Of a stretch of 64,000 nucleotides of DNA, positions 7,963-17,164 are shown in pieces. Within the stretch, counting starts at the first letter, position 1; each line of letters starts with the position of its first letter. Origin of the DNA: Bradyrhizobium sp. RP6 (GTDB lineage: Bacteria > Pseudomonadota > Alphaproteobacteria > Rhizobiales > Xanthobacteraceae); the NCBI RefSeq assembly GCF_003837805.1, contig NZ_RQIT01000004.1:310001-374000 (forward strand). The letters run 5' to 3'. The position numbers and the translations under genes are program-made. Under the pieces are notes generated by a model. The model saw nothing but the letters and a program-made list of their open reading frames with translations, made no database searches and had not been told where the DNA came from.

Positions 7963-8832
7963 CTAATTCGTCTCGATCGGCAGCGCCGGATCTTTCGCCC
8001 ATTCGCCCATCGAGGCGTCGTAGAGCGTCAGCTTGTCGAAGCCGAGTTGCGCCAGCAGGAAGAGGTCGACCGTCGTCGAAATGCCGCCGCCGCAATAGCA
8101 AATGACGGTCTTGTCGCGCGTGACGCCCTGGGCCGCGAATTTGGCCTCGGCATCTGCAAGCGTCGTCAGCGTCTTGTCGGCGTTCACCAGCGTTGCGGCT
8201 GGAACGTTGACGCTGCCGGGCACGCGACCCGGCCGGCCATAGCGGCTGGGTTCGAGGCCGCGGTGAAACTGCGGCCCGAGCGCGTTGACGATGACAGTCG
8301 CGGGATCTCCGATCCGCGCCAGCACGGTGGTCTTGTCGATAAAGAAGCCCGCGCGCGGCGTCGCCTTGAAGGTCGTCGCCGGATAGCCCTTCGGGGCACC
8401 TCTTTCGACCGGCCGCCCCTCCTCCTTCCATTTGTCGAACCCACCATCGAGCACGAGCGCATCGATGCCGAGCGCGCGCAACATCCACCAGAACCGCGTC
8501 GCCCACATCATGGTGCCGATGCTGTAGAGCACGATGGTCTTGGACGCGTCGACCCCATGCCGGCCGAACCCGGCCTCCAGCTGGGCGACGTCAGGCATCA
8601 TGTAGAAGTGTTGCGACGAGGCGTCCGAGAACTCACCTTGCAGGTCGAGGAAATCGGCACCGGGGATGTGGCCGGCTGCGAAGGTCTTGTCGCCGGGCAC
8701 CGCGCGATAGGGCACGTCGCTGCCTGGGGGCACCGGCTCGTTATAGGTCGTGCAGTCGTAGAGGCGGAGATTGGGATCGCCCAAGATGGCGGCGAGCTGG
8801 TCGGTGGTGATGAGGCCGGCTGGCTGGGACAT
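7963..8832 (-). CDS. Sulfurtransferase with two rhodanese domains (TST/MPST type)
   Basis: 289 residues, two rhodanese modules. The N-terminal one is inactive; the C-terminal one carries Cys247 in ICYCGGGIS. In 3-mercaptopyruvate sulfurtransferases the active loop is usually CG(S/T)GVT and in thiosulfate enzymes CRKGVT, so CGGGIS is closer to the mercaptopyruvate type but not identical. Other family features are AGHIPGADFLDLQGEFSD and GSVNVPAATLVN. The protein is cytosolic and transfers sulfane sulfur to a thiol acceptor. It is monocistronic. Confidence 0.88.
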   Translation of the reverse strand: MSQPAGLITTDQLAAILGDPNLRLYDCTTYNEPVPPGSDVPYRAVPGDKTFAAGHIPGADFLDLQGEFSDASSQHFYMMPDVAQLEAGFGRHGVDASKTIVLYSIGTMMWATRFWWMLRALGIDALVLDGGFDKWKEEGRPVERGAPKGYPATTFKATPRAGFFIDKTTVLARIGDPATVIVNALGPQFHRGLEPSRYGRPGRVPGSVNVPAATLVNADKTLTTLADAEAKFAAQGVTRDKTVICYCGGGISTTVDLFLLAQLGFDKLTLYDASMGEWAKDPALPIETN

Positions 8833-8875
8833 TGGATTACTCTCCCGTTCGAGAGGGAGTGTAAGCCTCTCCCCT

Positions 8876-8960
8876 CGTCATTGCGAGGAGCTCTTGCGAC
8901 CAAGCAATCCAGACTGCCTACCGAAAATTTCTGGATTGCTTCGCTGTGCTCGCAATGACG
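8876..8960. repeat. Palindromic repeat family A (CGTCATTGCGAG...CGCAATGACG)
   Basis: The ends are inverted (CGTCATTGCGAG and CTCGCAATGACG) with an inner inverted pair (AAGCAATCCAGA and CTGGATTGCTT). It is the same family as 30540-30626 and 45255-45370 and can fold into a long hairpin. It separates the sulfurtransferase from dihydroorotase. Confidence 0.85.
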
Positions 8961-8992
8961 GGGGATGGTGCGTTCGTCCCCCGACAGAAGCT

Positions 8993-10327
8993 CTACGGCT
9001 TCAGCGTCTCCAGAAACCGCACCGCCTCGCCCTGCGAGGGGGTCACCAGCTCGCCCTGCCACATCACGCGGCGGCCGCGGATGAAGGTGCCGACGGGCCA
9101 GCCCGTCACGCGCACGCCGTCATAGGGAGTCCAGCCGGCCTTGGATGCAACCCATTTGTTGGTGATGGTCTCGCTGCGCTTCAGATCGACGATGGTGAAA
9201 TCGGCATCATAGCCGGCGGCGATGCGGCCCTTGCAGGCCATGTTGTAAATGCGAGCGGGACCGGCGCTGGTGAGGTCGACGAACCTCGCCAGCGACAGGC
9301 GGCCGGCATTGACGTGGTCGAGCATGAGCGGCACCAGCGTCTGCACCCCGGTCATGCCCGAGGGCGAGGCCGGATAGGTCTTCTGCTTCTCTTCCAGCGT
9401 ATGCGGTGCATGGTCGGAGCCTAGCACGTCGATGATGCCCTGCTCGATGCCGCGCCAGATGCCGGCGCGGTGATCGGCGCCGCGCACCGGCGGGTTCATC
9501 TGCGCCAGCGTGCCGAGCCGCTCGTAGCATTCGGGCGCGACCAGCGTGAGATGATGCGGCGTCGCTTCGCAGGAGGCGACATCCTTATGGTCGCGCAGGA
9601 ACTCGATCTCCTGCTTGGTCGAGATGTGCAGCACGTGAATGCGCTTGCCCGTCTCGTGCGCGAGATTGACCAGTCGCTGCGTCGCCACCAGCGCCGCGGT
9701 CTCGTCGCGCCAGACCGGATGCGAGCGCGCGTCGCCCTCGATGCGCTGCGGCTTGCGCTCGTTGAGCCGATACTCGTCCTCGGCGTGGAAGGCCGCACGG
9801 CGGCGGATCACCTGGAAGATGCGGCGCAGGCTTTCGTCGTCCTCCACCAGCAGTGCGCCGGTCGAGGAGCCGATGAACACCTTGACGCCGGCGCAGCCGG
9901 GGGCGCGCTCGAGCACCGGCAGGTCCTGCACGTTCTCGCGGGTGCCGCCGATGAAGAAGGCGAAATCGCAATGCATGCGATGATGGGCGCGCTTCACCTT
10001 GTCGGTGAATTCGGCCTCCGTCACCGTCAGCGGCGCGGTGTTCGGCATTTCGAACACGGCGGTGACGCCGCCCATCACGGCGCTGCGCGAGCCGGTCTCG
10101 AGGTCTTCCTTGTGCTCCAGCCCGGGCTCGCGGAAATGCACCTGCGTGTCCATCACGCCGGGCAGGATGTGCAGGCCCTTGCAGTCGAGCACCTCCGCGG
10201 CGTTGCCTTGCGACAGCGGGCCCAGCTCGGCGATGCGCCCGCCCGTGATGCCGATGTCGCGAACAGCCTCGCCGTCCTGGTTGACCACTGTGCCGCCCTT
10301 GAGGATCACATCGAAACGCTGGCTCAT
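8993..10327 (-). CDS. pyrC: Dihydroorotase (amidohydrolase family)
   Basis: 444 residues. Metal ligands of the amidohydrolase fold are visible: the family motif DTQVHFREPG (normally DxHxHxR; Gln replaces the first His), GVKVFIGSSTGALLVEDDE around the bridging residue region, HVLHISTKQE, ATPHHLTL and the final Asp in GSDHAPHTLEEK. The family interconverts carbamoyl-aspartate and dihydroorotate in pyrimidine synthesis; hydantoinase-like members act on similar rings. Because the HxH pair is changed to QxH and I see no carbamate Lys in the usual place, the exact substrate is less certain than the family. The divergent gene ygfZ starts about 100 bases away. Confidence 0.8.
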   Translation of the reverse strand: MSQRFDVILKGGTVVNQDGEAVRDIGITGGRIAELGPLSQGNAAEVLDCKGLHILPGVMDTQVHFREPGLEHKEDLETGSRSAVMGGVTAVFEMPNTAPLTVTEAEFTDKVKRAHHRMHCDFAFFIGGTRENVQDLPVLERAPGCAGVKVFIGSSTGALLVEDDESLRRIFQVIRRRAAFHAEDEYRLNERKPQRIEGDARSHPVWRDETAALVATQRLVNLAHETGKRIHVLHISTKQEIEFLRDHKDVASCEATPHHLTLVAPECYERLGTLAQMNPPVRGADHRAGIWRGIEQGIIDVLGSDHAPHTLEEKQKTYPASPSGMTGVQTLVPLMLDHVNAGRLSLARFVDLTSAGPARIYNMACKGRIAAGYDADFTIVDLKRSETITNKWVASKAGWTPYDGVRVTGWPVGTFIRGRRVMWQGELVTPSQGEAVRFLETLKP

Positions 10328-10428
10328 GGCTGAAGGCCTTTCTCATCCCCAAGCGCAGGGCTCGAGGTCTTGTCGTTTATGCGTTGGGGGCTTACGTTCC
10401 GGAGCAACATGTCGCAAGAGATTTTCGC

Positions 10429-11310
10429 ATGAAATCGGCGTTTCTTCCCGACCGGGGCGTGGTCAAGGTCGCGGGCGAGGATGCGCGCAACTTCCTCAAC
10501 GGCCTGGTCACGACCGACGTCGACAGGCTGAAACCGGGCCTGGGGCGATTCGGCGCGCTGCTGACGCCGCAGGGCAAGATCATCGTGGATTTCCTGATCA
10601 CGGAAGCGCCCGCGGGTCACGGCGGCGGGTTCCTGATCGACTGCCCGAAAGCGCTGGCAGACAGCCTCGCCACCAAGCTGAAATTCTACAAGCTGCGGGC
10701 CAAGGTCACGGTCGACAACCTTTCCGACGATCTCGGCGTGCTCGCGGCCTGGGACGGCCAGCCCGCGGCCGAGCCGGACCTCGCCTTCATCGATCCACGG
10801 AACGACGGGCTCGGCTACCGCATCCTGATCCCGGAAAATCTCAAGCAGAAGCTGTCCGACCTGATCGGTGCCGAGCTGGTCGATGCGGCCGAATACGAGG
10901 CGCACCGCATCGCGCTCGGCGTGCCCCGCGGCGGGCTCGATTTCATGTACAGCGATGCATTCCCGCACGAGACCAACATGGATCGCCTCGCCGGCGTCGA
11001 TTTCGACAAGGGCTGCTATGTCGGTCAGGAGGTCGTCTCGCGCATGCAGCATCGCGGCACCGCGCGCACGCGCAGCGTGAAGGTGCTGCTCGAGGACGCG
11101 TCGCCCGAGCCGGGTGCGACCATTCTCGCCGGCGACAAGCCGGTCGGCACCATCGGCTCGACTGCCGGCGGCAAGGGCATTGCCCTGGTGCGCATCGACC
11201 GCGTCGCGGAAGCGCTCGACGCGGGCCAGCCGCTCACCGCTGGCGGGCTGCCTCTGACGCTCGCTGAACCGGACGTCGTTCGAATTCCAGCCAAGCAGCC
11301 CATCGCATGA
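10429..11310 (+). CDS. ygfZ: Folate-binding protein YgfZ (iron-sulfur cluster assembly)
   Basis: 293 residues, GcvT-like fold. The family signature K-G-C-Y-x-G-Q-E is present at residues 194-201 (DKGCYVGQEVVSR). YgfZ uses tetrahydrofolate to support maturation or repair of certain iron-sulfur enzymes in the cytosol. An upstream TTG at 10384 is in frame, but the homologous N-terminus (SAFLPDRGVVKVAGEDARNFL) begins at the ATG at 10429. The stop overlaps the tag start by four bases (ATGA), so translation is coupled. Confidence 0.9.
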   Translation: MKSAFLPDRGVVKVAGEDARNFLNGLVTTDVDRLKPGLGRFGALLTPQGKIIVDFLITEAPAGHGGGFLIDCPKALADSLATKLKFYKLRAKVTVDNLSDDLGVLAAWDGQPAAEPDLAFIDPRNDGLGYRILIPENLKQKLSDLIGAELVDAAEYEAHRIALGVPRGGLDFMYSDAFPHETNMDRLAGVDFDKGCYVGQEVVSRMQHRGTARTRSVKVLLEDASPEPGATILAGDKPVGTIGSTAGGKGIALVRIDRVAEALDAGQPLTAGGLPLTLAEPDVVRIPAKQPIA

Positions 11311-11933
11311 GCCGTGCTCCCCGCCTGCATCCCGACGGCCTGAAGCGGTGCCCCTGGCCTGGCGAAGATCCGCTTTATGTCACCTATCACGACACCGAAT
11401 GGGGCGTGCCGGAATATGACGACCGCGCGCTGTATGAGAAGCTGATGCTCGACGGCTTCCAGGCCGGGCTGTCCTGGATCACGATCCTGCGCAAGCGCGA
11501 CAATTTCCGTAAAGCCTTCGACGATTTCCAGCCGGAGAAGATCGCGCGCTACAACGCGAAGAAGGTCCATGCGCTGATGAACGATGCCGGCATCGTGCGC
11601 AACAAGGCCAAGATCGACGGCGCGATCCTGAGCGCAAAGTCCTATCTCGATATCATGGAGAAAGGCCCGGGCTTCTCGAAGCTGCTGTGGGACTTCATGG
11701 ACGGAAAACCGCAGGTCAACCAGTTCAAGACCACCGCGAGCGTGCCCGCATCGACGCCGCTGTCGGTGCAGATCTCCAAGGAGCTGTCCTCGCGCGGCTT
11801 CAAATTCGTCGGCCCGACCATCGTCTATGCCTTCATGCAGGCGACCGGCATGGTCAACGATCATCTCGTCGACTGCCACTGTCACGCCACCTGCGGCAAG
11901 ACGCAGCGCAAGCCGCGCCTCAAGGCCAAATGA
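11307..11933 (+). CDS. tag: DNA-3-methyladenine glycosylase I
   Basis: 208 residues. Typical Tag features are RCPWPGEDPLYVTYHDTEWG at the N-terminus, the helix-hairpin region ending KFVGPTIVYAFMQATGMVNDH, and a C-terminal zinc site (VDCHCHATC) that pairs with the N-terminal Cys. It excises 3-methyladenine from alkylated DNA. It is the middle gene of a ygfZ-tag-HD operon with four-base overlaps on both sides. Confidence 0.95.
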   Translation: MSRAPRLHPDGLKRCPWPGEDPLYVTYHDTEWGVPEYDDRALYEKLMLDGFQAGLSWITILRKRDNFRKAFDDFQPEKIARYNAKKVHALMNDAGIVRNKAKIDGAILSAKSYLDIMEKGPGFSKLLWDFMDGKPQVNQFKTTASVPASTPLSVQISKELSSRGFKFVGPTIVYAFMQATGMVNDHLVDCHCHATCGKTQRKPRLKAK

Positions 11934-12544
11934 CGGCGAAGAAGACCGCGCGCGATGCGCAGTCCCGCGCCTGGCAGCGCATGCTGTCGGGCCGGCGGCT
12001 CGACCTGCTCGATCCCTCGCCGCTCGACATCGAGATCGCCGACATCGCGCACGGCCTTGCCCGCGTCGCGCGCTGGAATGGGCAGACCATCGGTGCGCAC
12101 ATCTTTTCGGTTGCGCAGCACACGCTGCTGGTGGAAACCGTGCTGCGGCACGAGATGCCGCGAGCCGACCAGCGCATGCGGCTCGCTGCCCTGCTGCACG
12201 ATGCGCCGGAATATGTGATCGGCGACATGATCTCGCCGTTCAAGGCCGTGCTCGACGGCCACTACAAGGCAGTCGAGAAGCGCCTGCTCGGCGCTATCCA
12301 TATCCGCTTCGGCCTGCCGCCGGTGCTGCCCGACGAGATCACGCAAGCCATCAAGGCCGCCGATCGCGGCGCAGCTTACCTCGAGGCAACCGAACTGGCC
12401 GGCTTCAGCGAGAGCGAGGCCAAGCGCCTGTTCGGCAAGAATCCCGGCCTGTCCGACACCATCCGGCGCGACTACCTGACGCCTTGGACGGCGGCGCGGG
12501 CCGAGAAGCAGTTTCTGGAGCGATTTGGCGCCGTGTTTGCGTAG
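11930..12544 (+). CDS. HD-domain phosphohydrolase (YfbR-like)
   Basis: 204 residues. It shows the HD-domain metal set: a first His in FSVAQHTLLVE, then HD in LLHDAPEYVIGDMISPFK and a late Asp in IKAADRGAAYLEA. The arrangement is that of YfbR-type 5'-nucleotidases or related nucleotide phosphohydrolases, so it probably removes phosphate from deoxynucleotides. The ATG at 11930 overlaps the tag stop (ATGA); longer in-frame openings upstream fall inside tag and are not needed. Confidence 0.82.
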   Translation: MTAKKTARDAQSRAWQRMLSGRRLDLLDPSPLDIEIADIAHGLARVARWNGQTIGAHIFSVAQHTLLVETVLRHEMPRADQRMRLAALLHDAPEYVIGDMISPFKAVLDGHYKAVEKRLLGAIHIRFGLPPVLPDEITQAIKAADRGAAYLEATELAGFSESEAKRLFGKNPGLSDTIRRDYLTPWTAARAEKQFLERFGAVFA

Positions 12545-12708
12545 GTCCTGTAAGGTGGCAAAGGCGCACTGCGTCGCGCCCCCCATCCCTTCGCGTTTGC
12601 GACAAGAGTGGCGGGCACGCTTCCGCCTTCGCTCTTCGAGCTACGGCGGACATGTCGCTTTGCCCATCCCACCGACCCTCGCTATAATCGGCGGCAAAAA
12701 GGTCTCCC

Positions 12709-13215
12709 ATGATCCATGTCTGTTCCCTCGCCGCGCTTCCCGAAACTGTCCGCATCACCGGCGCCAGCCATGTGTTGACGGTGATGGCCAATGTCGAGCA
12801 GGTGGCACGTCCGGTGTCGGTGCTGCCGGCCAACCACCTCAAGGTGTCGATGGACGACATTACCGAGGAGATGGACGGTTTCGTCGCACCATCGGAGGCG
12901 CATATCGAGCAGGTGCTGACCTTCGTGCGCGGCTGGGACCGCAGTGCACCGCTGGTGGTGCATTGCTATGCCGGCATCAGCCGCTCCACCGCGAGCGCGT
13001 TCGCGGCCGCCTGCGCGCTCAATCCGAATCGCGACGAGATCGAGATTGCCAGGAAGATCCGCGCGGCATCGCCGATTGCCTCGCCGAACCGGCGCATCGT
13101 CGACCTCGCCGATCGTGCTCTCGGGCGCAACGGCCGCATGCTGCGCGCGCTCGACGAGATGGGACCCGGTGCGATGATGGTGGAAGGCCGCCCCTTCGTA
13201 ATCGAGCTCGAATGA
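12709..13215 (+). CDS. Protein tyrosine/dual-specificity phosphatase-like protein
   Basis: 168 residues. The P-loop signature HCxxGxxR is intact: His85, Cys86 to Arg92 in VVHCYAGISRSTA. It resembles small cytosolic protein tyrosine phosphatases common in alphaproteobacteria. The start ATG at 12709 has a purine-rich AAGGTCT upstream. It is monocistronic, between a non-coding 164-base gap and a palindromic repeat; no partner kinase lies nearby. Confidence 0.85.
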   Translation: MIHVCSLAALPETVRITGASHVLTVMANVEQVARPVSVLPANHLKVSMDDITEEMDGFVAPSEAHIEQVLTFVRGWDRSAPLVVHCYAGISRSTASAFAAACALNPNRDEIEIARKIRAASPIASPNRRIVDLADRALGRNGRMLRALDEMGPGAMMVEGRPFVIELE

Positions 13216-13240
13216 CCAGGCGTCACGAGATAGGTGCGCT

Positions 13241-13358
13241 CCCTCTCCCGCTTGCGGGAGAGGGTTGGGGAGAGGGTGCGTCCTCATCGGGACACTCCCG
13301 GTGTGGAGACAACCCTCGCCCGGCGCTACGCGCCGACCTCTCCCGCAAGCGGGAGAGG
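13241..13358. repeat. Palindromic repeat (CCCTCTCCCGC...GCGGGAGAGG)
   Basis: The left end CCCTCTCCCGCTTGCGGGAG is itself a hairpin, and the right end CTCTCCCGCAAGCGGGAGAG is an inverted partner of it. A GCGCTACGCGCC hairpin sits inside. It is non-coding, between the phosphatase and the NAD regulator. Confidence 0.78.
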
Positions 13359-13432
13359 TTGCAGCGCCTCCGCGGTGAAACCGCCTCAAACAACCGACAA
13401 GCCGTTTTCACAGCACCTGCGATCCCGGCCGC

Positions 13433-14401
13433 ATGAGCGACAGGCAGCTGACGCCGATCGAGATTGGCCTCACCGCCGCCATCGTTGCGATCGAGAACCA
13501 CGAGCCGCTGATCCTGACCGCACCTGGTGCCGACGGGCTTGCCGGCCTGCCGTTCGGCCCGTTCGACGCGGTGAGCCATCGCACCTTCGAAATCGGCCTG
13601 CGCGCCTGGGTCGAGCAGCAGGCGGGCCTGCGGCTTGGCTATGTCGAGCAGCTCTACACCTTCGGCGATCGCGGCCGCCATGCCGAGGCCGGCGATACCG
13701 GCGCGCATATGGTGTCGATCGGCTATCTCGCACTGACGCGCCCTGTGGACGGCGAGCTCGCCGCAAACGCGGCGAGCTTTGCGCCATGGTATCGCTTCTT
13801 CCCCTGGGAAGACTGGCGCGAGCAGCCGCCGGCGATCATCGCCCGCGACATCATTCCGGCGCTGACGAAGTGGGCCGAGCAGGAAACGCCGGAGACGACG
13901 CGCGCGCTGCCGCGGAAGGATCGCGTGCGGTTCTATTTCGGTCTCGACGGCGCGCCCTGGGACGAGGAACGCGTGCTCGACCGCTATGAGCTGCTGTACG
14001 AGGCCGGGCTGATCGAGGAAGCACGGCGCGATGGCCGCCCTGCGGCATTAGCGCGCAAGACACTTCCCCCGCTCGGCACGTCGATGCGCTTCGACCACCG
14101 CAGGATTCTCGCCACTGCGATCGCGCGGCTGCGTGCCAAGCTGAAGTATCGTCCTGTCATCTTTGAACTTTTGCCAGCCGAATTCACACTTACCGAACTG
14201 CAGCACACGGTGGAGGCGATCTCCGGCCGGCATCTGCACAAGCAGAATTTCCGTCGCCTGGTCGAAATGGAAGCCCTGGTCGAACCGACCGGCGTCATGT
14301 CGACACAGACGGGCGGACGGCCGGCGGCGCTCTACCGCTTCCGCCGCGAGGTGCTCCAGGAGCGGCCCGCGCCGGGCTTGCGCGTGCGCTCCCGGCGCTA
14401 G
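13433..14401 (+). CDS. NAD-biosynthesis regulator with Nudix-like N-domain and winged helix (NrtR/NadQ type)
   Basis: 322 residues. The N-terminal half is a degenerate Nudix-like domain (GLTAAIVAIENHEPLIL, then FEIGLRAWVEQQAGLRLGYVEQLYTFGD) without a catalytic Nudix box. The C-terminal part from about residue 205 is a winged helix (PVIFELLPAEFTLTELQHTV, then HKQNFRRLVEMEALVEPTG), the layout of NrtR and the related alphaproteobacterial NadQ proteins. These sense NAD-related metabolites and repress NAD synthesis genes. The nadABC operon lies 10 kb away with two copies of a palindrome in its leader, which I infer to be this protein's operator. The choice between NrtR and NadQ is not certain. Confidence 0.72.
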   Translation: MSDRQLTPIEIGLTAAIVAIENHEPLILTAPGADGLAGLPFGPFDAVSHRTFEIGLRAWVEQQAGLRLGYVEQLYTFGDRGRHAEAGDTGAHMVSIGYLALTRPVDGELAANAASFAPWYRFFPWEDWREQPPAIIARDIIPALTKWAEQETPETTRALPRKDRVRFYFGLDGAPWDEERVLDRYELLYEAGLIEEARRDGRPAALARKTLPPLGTSMRFDHRRILATAIARLRAKLKYRPVIFELLPAEFTLTELQHTVEAISGRHLHKQNFRRLVEMEALVEPTGVMSTQTGGRPAALYRFRREVLQERPAPGLRVRSRR

Positions 14402-14452
14402 ATCCTGATATTTGTGGTACCGGCCCCCGCCCGCCGGTTGCCTGGAGGCTCC

Positions 14453-17161
14453 ATGTTCGACGGCCCGTTTGACGTCTTTGCGCTGATCATTGCGATCGTC
14501 GCCTTCCTGATCGCGATCAAGGCGACCAACCAGGCGACCGAGCTGCGCCGCCGGCTGAGCTCGCTCGAAGAGATGTTTTACGCGCAGCGGCAGGTGCAGC
14601 CGCCGCCGTTGATACCCGCGGCGGTGCAGACCGAGGCGCCAGCAACGGCTCCAGCGGAGCCGCCGCCGCTTGCGCCCGAAACCGAGCTTGCGTCGCCTCC
14701 GCCGGTCACCGCAGATGCTTCGCCGCCCCCATTCGAGGCCGGGAGCGAGGTCGGCGCACCGCCGCCGCTGCCCGCACCGGCGCCCGGGTTAGAGGAGCGG
14801 CTCGGCACCCGCTGGGTGGTGTGGATCGGCGGGCTCGCGCTCGCGCTCGGCGGCTTCTTCATGGTGCGCTATTCGATCGAGGCCGGCCTCCTCGGCCCCG
14901 GCGTGCGCGTGTTCCTCGGCGGATTGTTCGCGCTGGCGCTGTTAGGAGCCGGCGAATGGACGCGGCGCAAGGAGGCCATCTCCAGCATCCAGGCGCTGCC
15001 AATCGCCAACATCCCCGCGATCCTCACCGCGGCCGGCACGGCGGTAGCGTTCGCAACCATCTACGCGGCCTATGCGCTTTACGGCTTCCTCGTGCCCGCA
15101 ACCGCCTTCGTGCTGCTCGGCCTGGTCGCACTCGGCACGCTCGCCGCCGCGCTGCTGCACGGGCCCGCGCTCGCCGGCCTCGGCGTGGTCGGCGCCTTCG
15201 TGACGCCGATCCTCGTCTCCAGCGGCAAGCCGGACTATTGGGCGCTTTACATCTATCTTGCGATCGTCACCGCCGCGAGCTTCGGCCTCGCCCGTATCCG
15301 CCTGTGGCGCTGGCTTGCAGTCACGACAATCGTTTTCGCCGTGCTCTGGATCCTGCCGGGTCTCGACGCCGCCGAACTGCAGGTCGCACCGCACGCCTTC
15401 CATGTCATCGCGGGCTTCGTGCTGGCCGCGCTGCTCGTCGTCTGCGGCTTCATGCTCGGGCCCGGCATCGAGGACGGCGAGATCGAGCCGGTCTCGTCGA
15501 GCTCGCTCGGTGCCTATCTGTTCAGCGCGATGCTGATCGTGCTGTCGAGTGCGCATGCCGATCTGGCGCTGATCGCGTTTGCGCTGCTCGTCGGCGCAAC
15601 CCTGTTCGTCGCCTGGCGCGCGCCGGCGGCCACCGGCGCGATCGGCGCGGCTGCCGCCACCGTCTTCATCGTGTTCGCCGAATGGGCGGTGCGCGCCAAT
15701 CCTGACATGCTGGTGCTGCCGGGCGGCCCCATGCCCGGCATTGGACCGACAGCAACCGACAGCGCGGTGACGCTGCACCTGGTGACGGCCGCGATCTTCG
15801 CCGCCGGCTTTGGCGTCGCCGGCTTCCTGGCACAAGGCCGCTCGAACTCGGCGATCATTCCGGTGGTGTGGTCGGCGGCCGGCGTCGCGACGCCGATCGC
15901 GATCCTGGTCGCGCTCTATGCGCGCATCGCCCATCTCGACCGCTCGATCCCGTTCGCGATGCTCGCCGTGCTGCTCGCCGCCGCCTTCGGCGCTGCGACC
16001 GAGGCGCTCACGCGCCGCGAGACCCGGCCTGGCGTTGCGATCTCCACTGCCCTGTTCGCGACCGGCACGCTCGGCGCACTGGCACTGGCGCTGACCTTCG
16101 CGCTGGAGAAAGGCTGGCTGACGATCGCGCTTGCGCTGATGTCGCTCGGCACGGCCTGGATCTCGATGCAGCGGCCGATTCCGTTCCTGCGCTGGCTCGT
16201 CGCGATCTTCGCCGCGCTCGTCACCGCGCGCATCGCCTACGATCCGCGCATCGTCGGCGACGCCGTCGGCACCACGCCGATTTTCAACTGGCTCTTGTGG
16301 GGCTACGGCCTGCCGGCGCTTTCCTTCTGGGGCGCGAGCATCTTCCTGCGCCGCCGCGCCGATGATGTGCCGCTGCGCATGGTCGAGACCGCCGCCATCC
16401 TGTTCACCGCGCTGCTCGCCTTCATGGAGATCCGGCACTTCGCGACCGGCGGCCGCATGACCGCCGCTCCCTCGCTGCTCGAATTCGCGCTGCAGGTCTG
16501 CATCACGCTGGCAATGGCGATCGGGCTGGAGCGCTTGCGGCTGCGCAGCCACAGCATCGTGCACAATGTCGGCGCGGTGGTGCTGACCGCAATCGCCGGG
16601 CTCATCAGCGTGCTGGGGCTCCTGCTCCTGGAGAACCCGCTGCTGCTCTCCGGCGTCAATGTCGGCGGCCTCGTATTCAACCTGCTGCTCCTCGCCTATG
16701 CGCTGCCGGCCGTGCTGATGCTGCTGCTCTCTTACGCCGTGGCGGTCCATCGCCCTGTCGCATACGCCAACACGATCGCCGGCGGCGCGCTGGTGTTCGC
16801 CCTCACCTATGTGACGCTGGAGATCCGGCGGTTCTACCACGGCCCGGTCCTGCTCTACGGCGGCACAACGAGCGCGGAGCAATATACCTATTCGATCGGC
16901 TGGCTCGCATTCGGGGTGATGCTGCTTGGCGTGGGCATCCTGGTCAATTCGGAGCGTGCACGCCTGGCCTCGGCCGCCGTCATCGCGCTGACGATCCTGA
17001 AGGCCTTCGCCGTCGACGTCTGGACGCTGACAGGCGTCTATCGCGCGCTCTCGTTCATGTGCCTCGGCGTCGTGCTGGTCGCGATCGGCTGGCTGTACCA
17101 ACGCATCCTGTTCCGGCGGCAGGTCACACTGCCGCCGGCCGCGCCGCAAACGGGCACGTGA
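14453..17161 (+). CDS. DUF2339 multi-spanning membrane protein
   Basis: About 902 residues. After one N-terminal membrane helix there is a short coiled segment (ELRRRLSSLEEMF), a Pro/Ala-rich linker (about residues 50-110), then WVVWIGGLALALGGFFMVRYSIE, the start of the DUF2339 domain, followed by some 20 or more hydrophobic helices to the end. The role is unknown; members are predicted inner-membrane proteins. The ATG at 14453 is preceded by TGGAGG, better than the GTG at 14414. It lies 51 bases after the NAD regulator and may be co-transcribed with it. Confidence 0.85.
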   Translation: MFDGPFDVFALIIAIVAFLIAIKATNQATELRRRLSSLEEMFYAQRQVQPPPLIPAAVQTEAPATAPAEPPPLAPETELASPPPVTADASPPPFEAGSEVGAPPPLPAPAPGLEERLGTRWVVWIGGLALALGGFFMVRYSIEAGLLGPGVRVFLGGLFALALLGAGEWTRRKEAISSIQALPIANIPAILTAAGTAVAFATIYAAYALYGFLVPATAFVLLGLVALGTLAAALLHGPALAGLGVVGAFVTPILVSSGKPDYWALYIYLAIVTAASFGLARIRLWRWLAVTTIVFAVLWILPGLDAAELQVAPHAFHVIAGFVLAALLVVCGFMLGPGIEDGEIEPVSSSSLGAYLFSAMLIVLSSAHADLALIAFALLVGATLFVAWRAPAATGAIGAAAATVFIVFAEWAVRANPDMLVLPGGPMPGIGPTATDSAVTLHLVTAAIFAAGFGVAGFLAQGRSNSAIIPVVWSAAGVATPIAILVALYARIAHLDRSIPFAMLAVLLAAAFGAATEALTRRETRPGVAISTALFATGTLGALALALTFALEKGWLTIALALMSLGTAWISMQRPIPFLRWLVAIFAALVTARIAYDPRIVGDAVGTTPIFNWLLWGYGLPALSFWGASIFLRRRADDVPLRMVETAAILFTALLAFMEIRHFATGGRMTAAPSLLEFALQVCITLAMAIGLERLRLRSHSIVHNVGAVVLTAIAGLISVLGLLLLENPLLLSGVNVGGLVFNLLLLAYALPAVLMLLLSYAVAVHRPVAYANTIAGGALVFALTYVTLEIRRFYHGPVLLYGGTTSAEQYTYSIGWLAFGVMLLGVGILVNSERARLASAAVIALTILKAFAVDVWTLTGVYRALSFMCLGVVLVAIGWLYQRILFRRQVTLPPAAPQTGT

Positions 17162-17164
17162 AGG

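Noticed and set aside
14942-17149. A 735-codon open frame antisense to the DUF2339 gene
   Set aside because: It is a shadow of high GC at third positions. Its translation is Arg/Asp/Gln-rich without any domain, and the sense frame encodes clear membrane helices.
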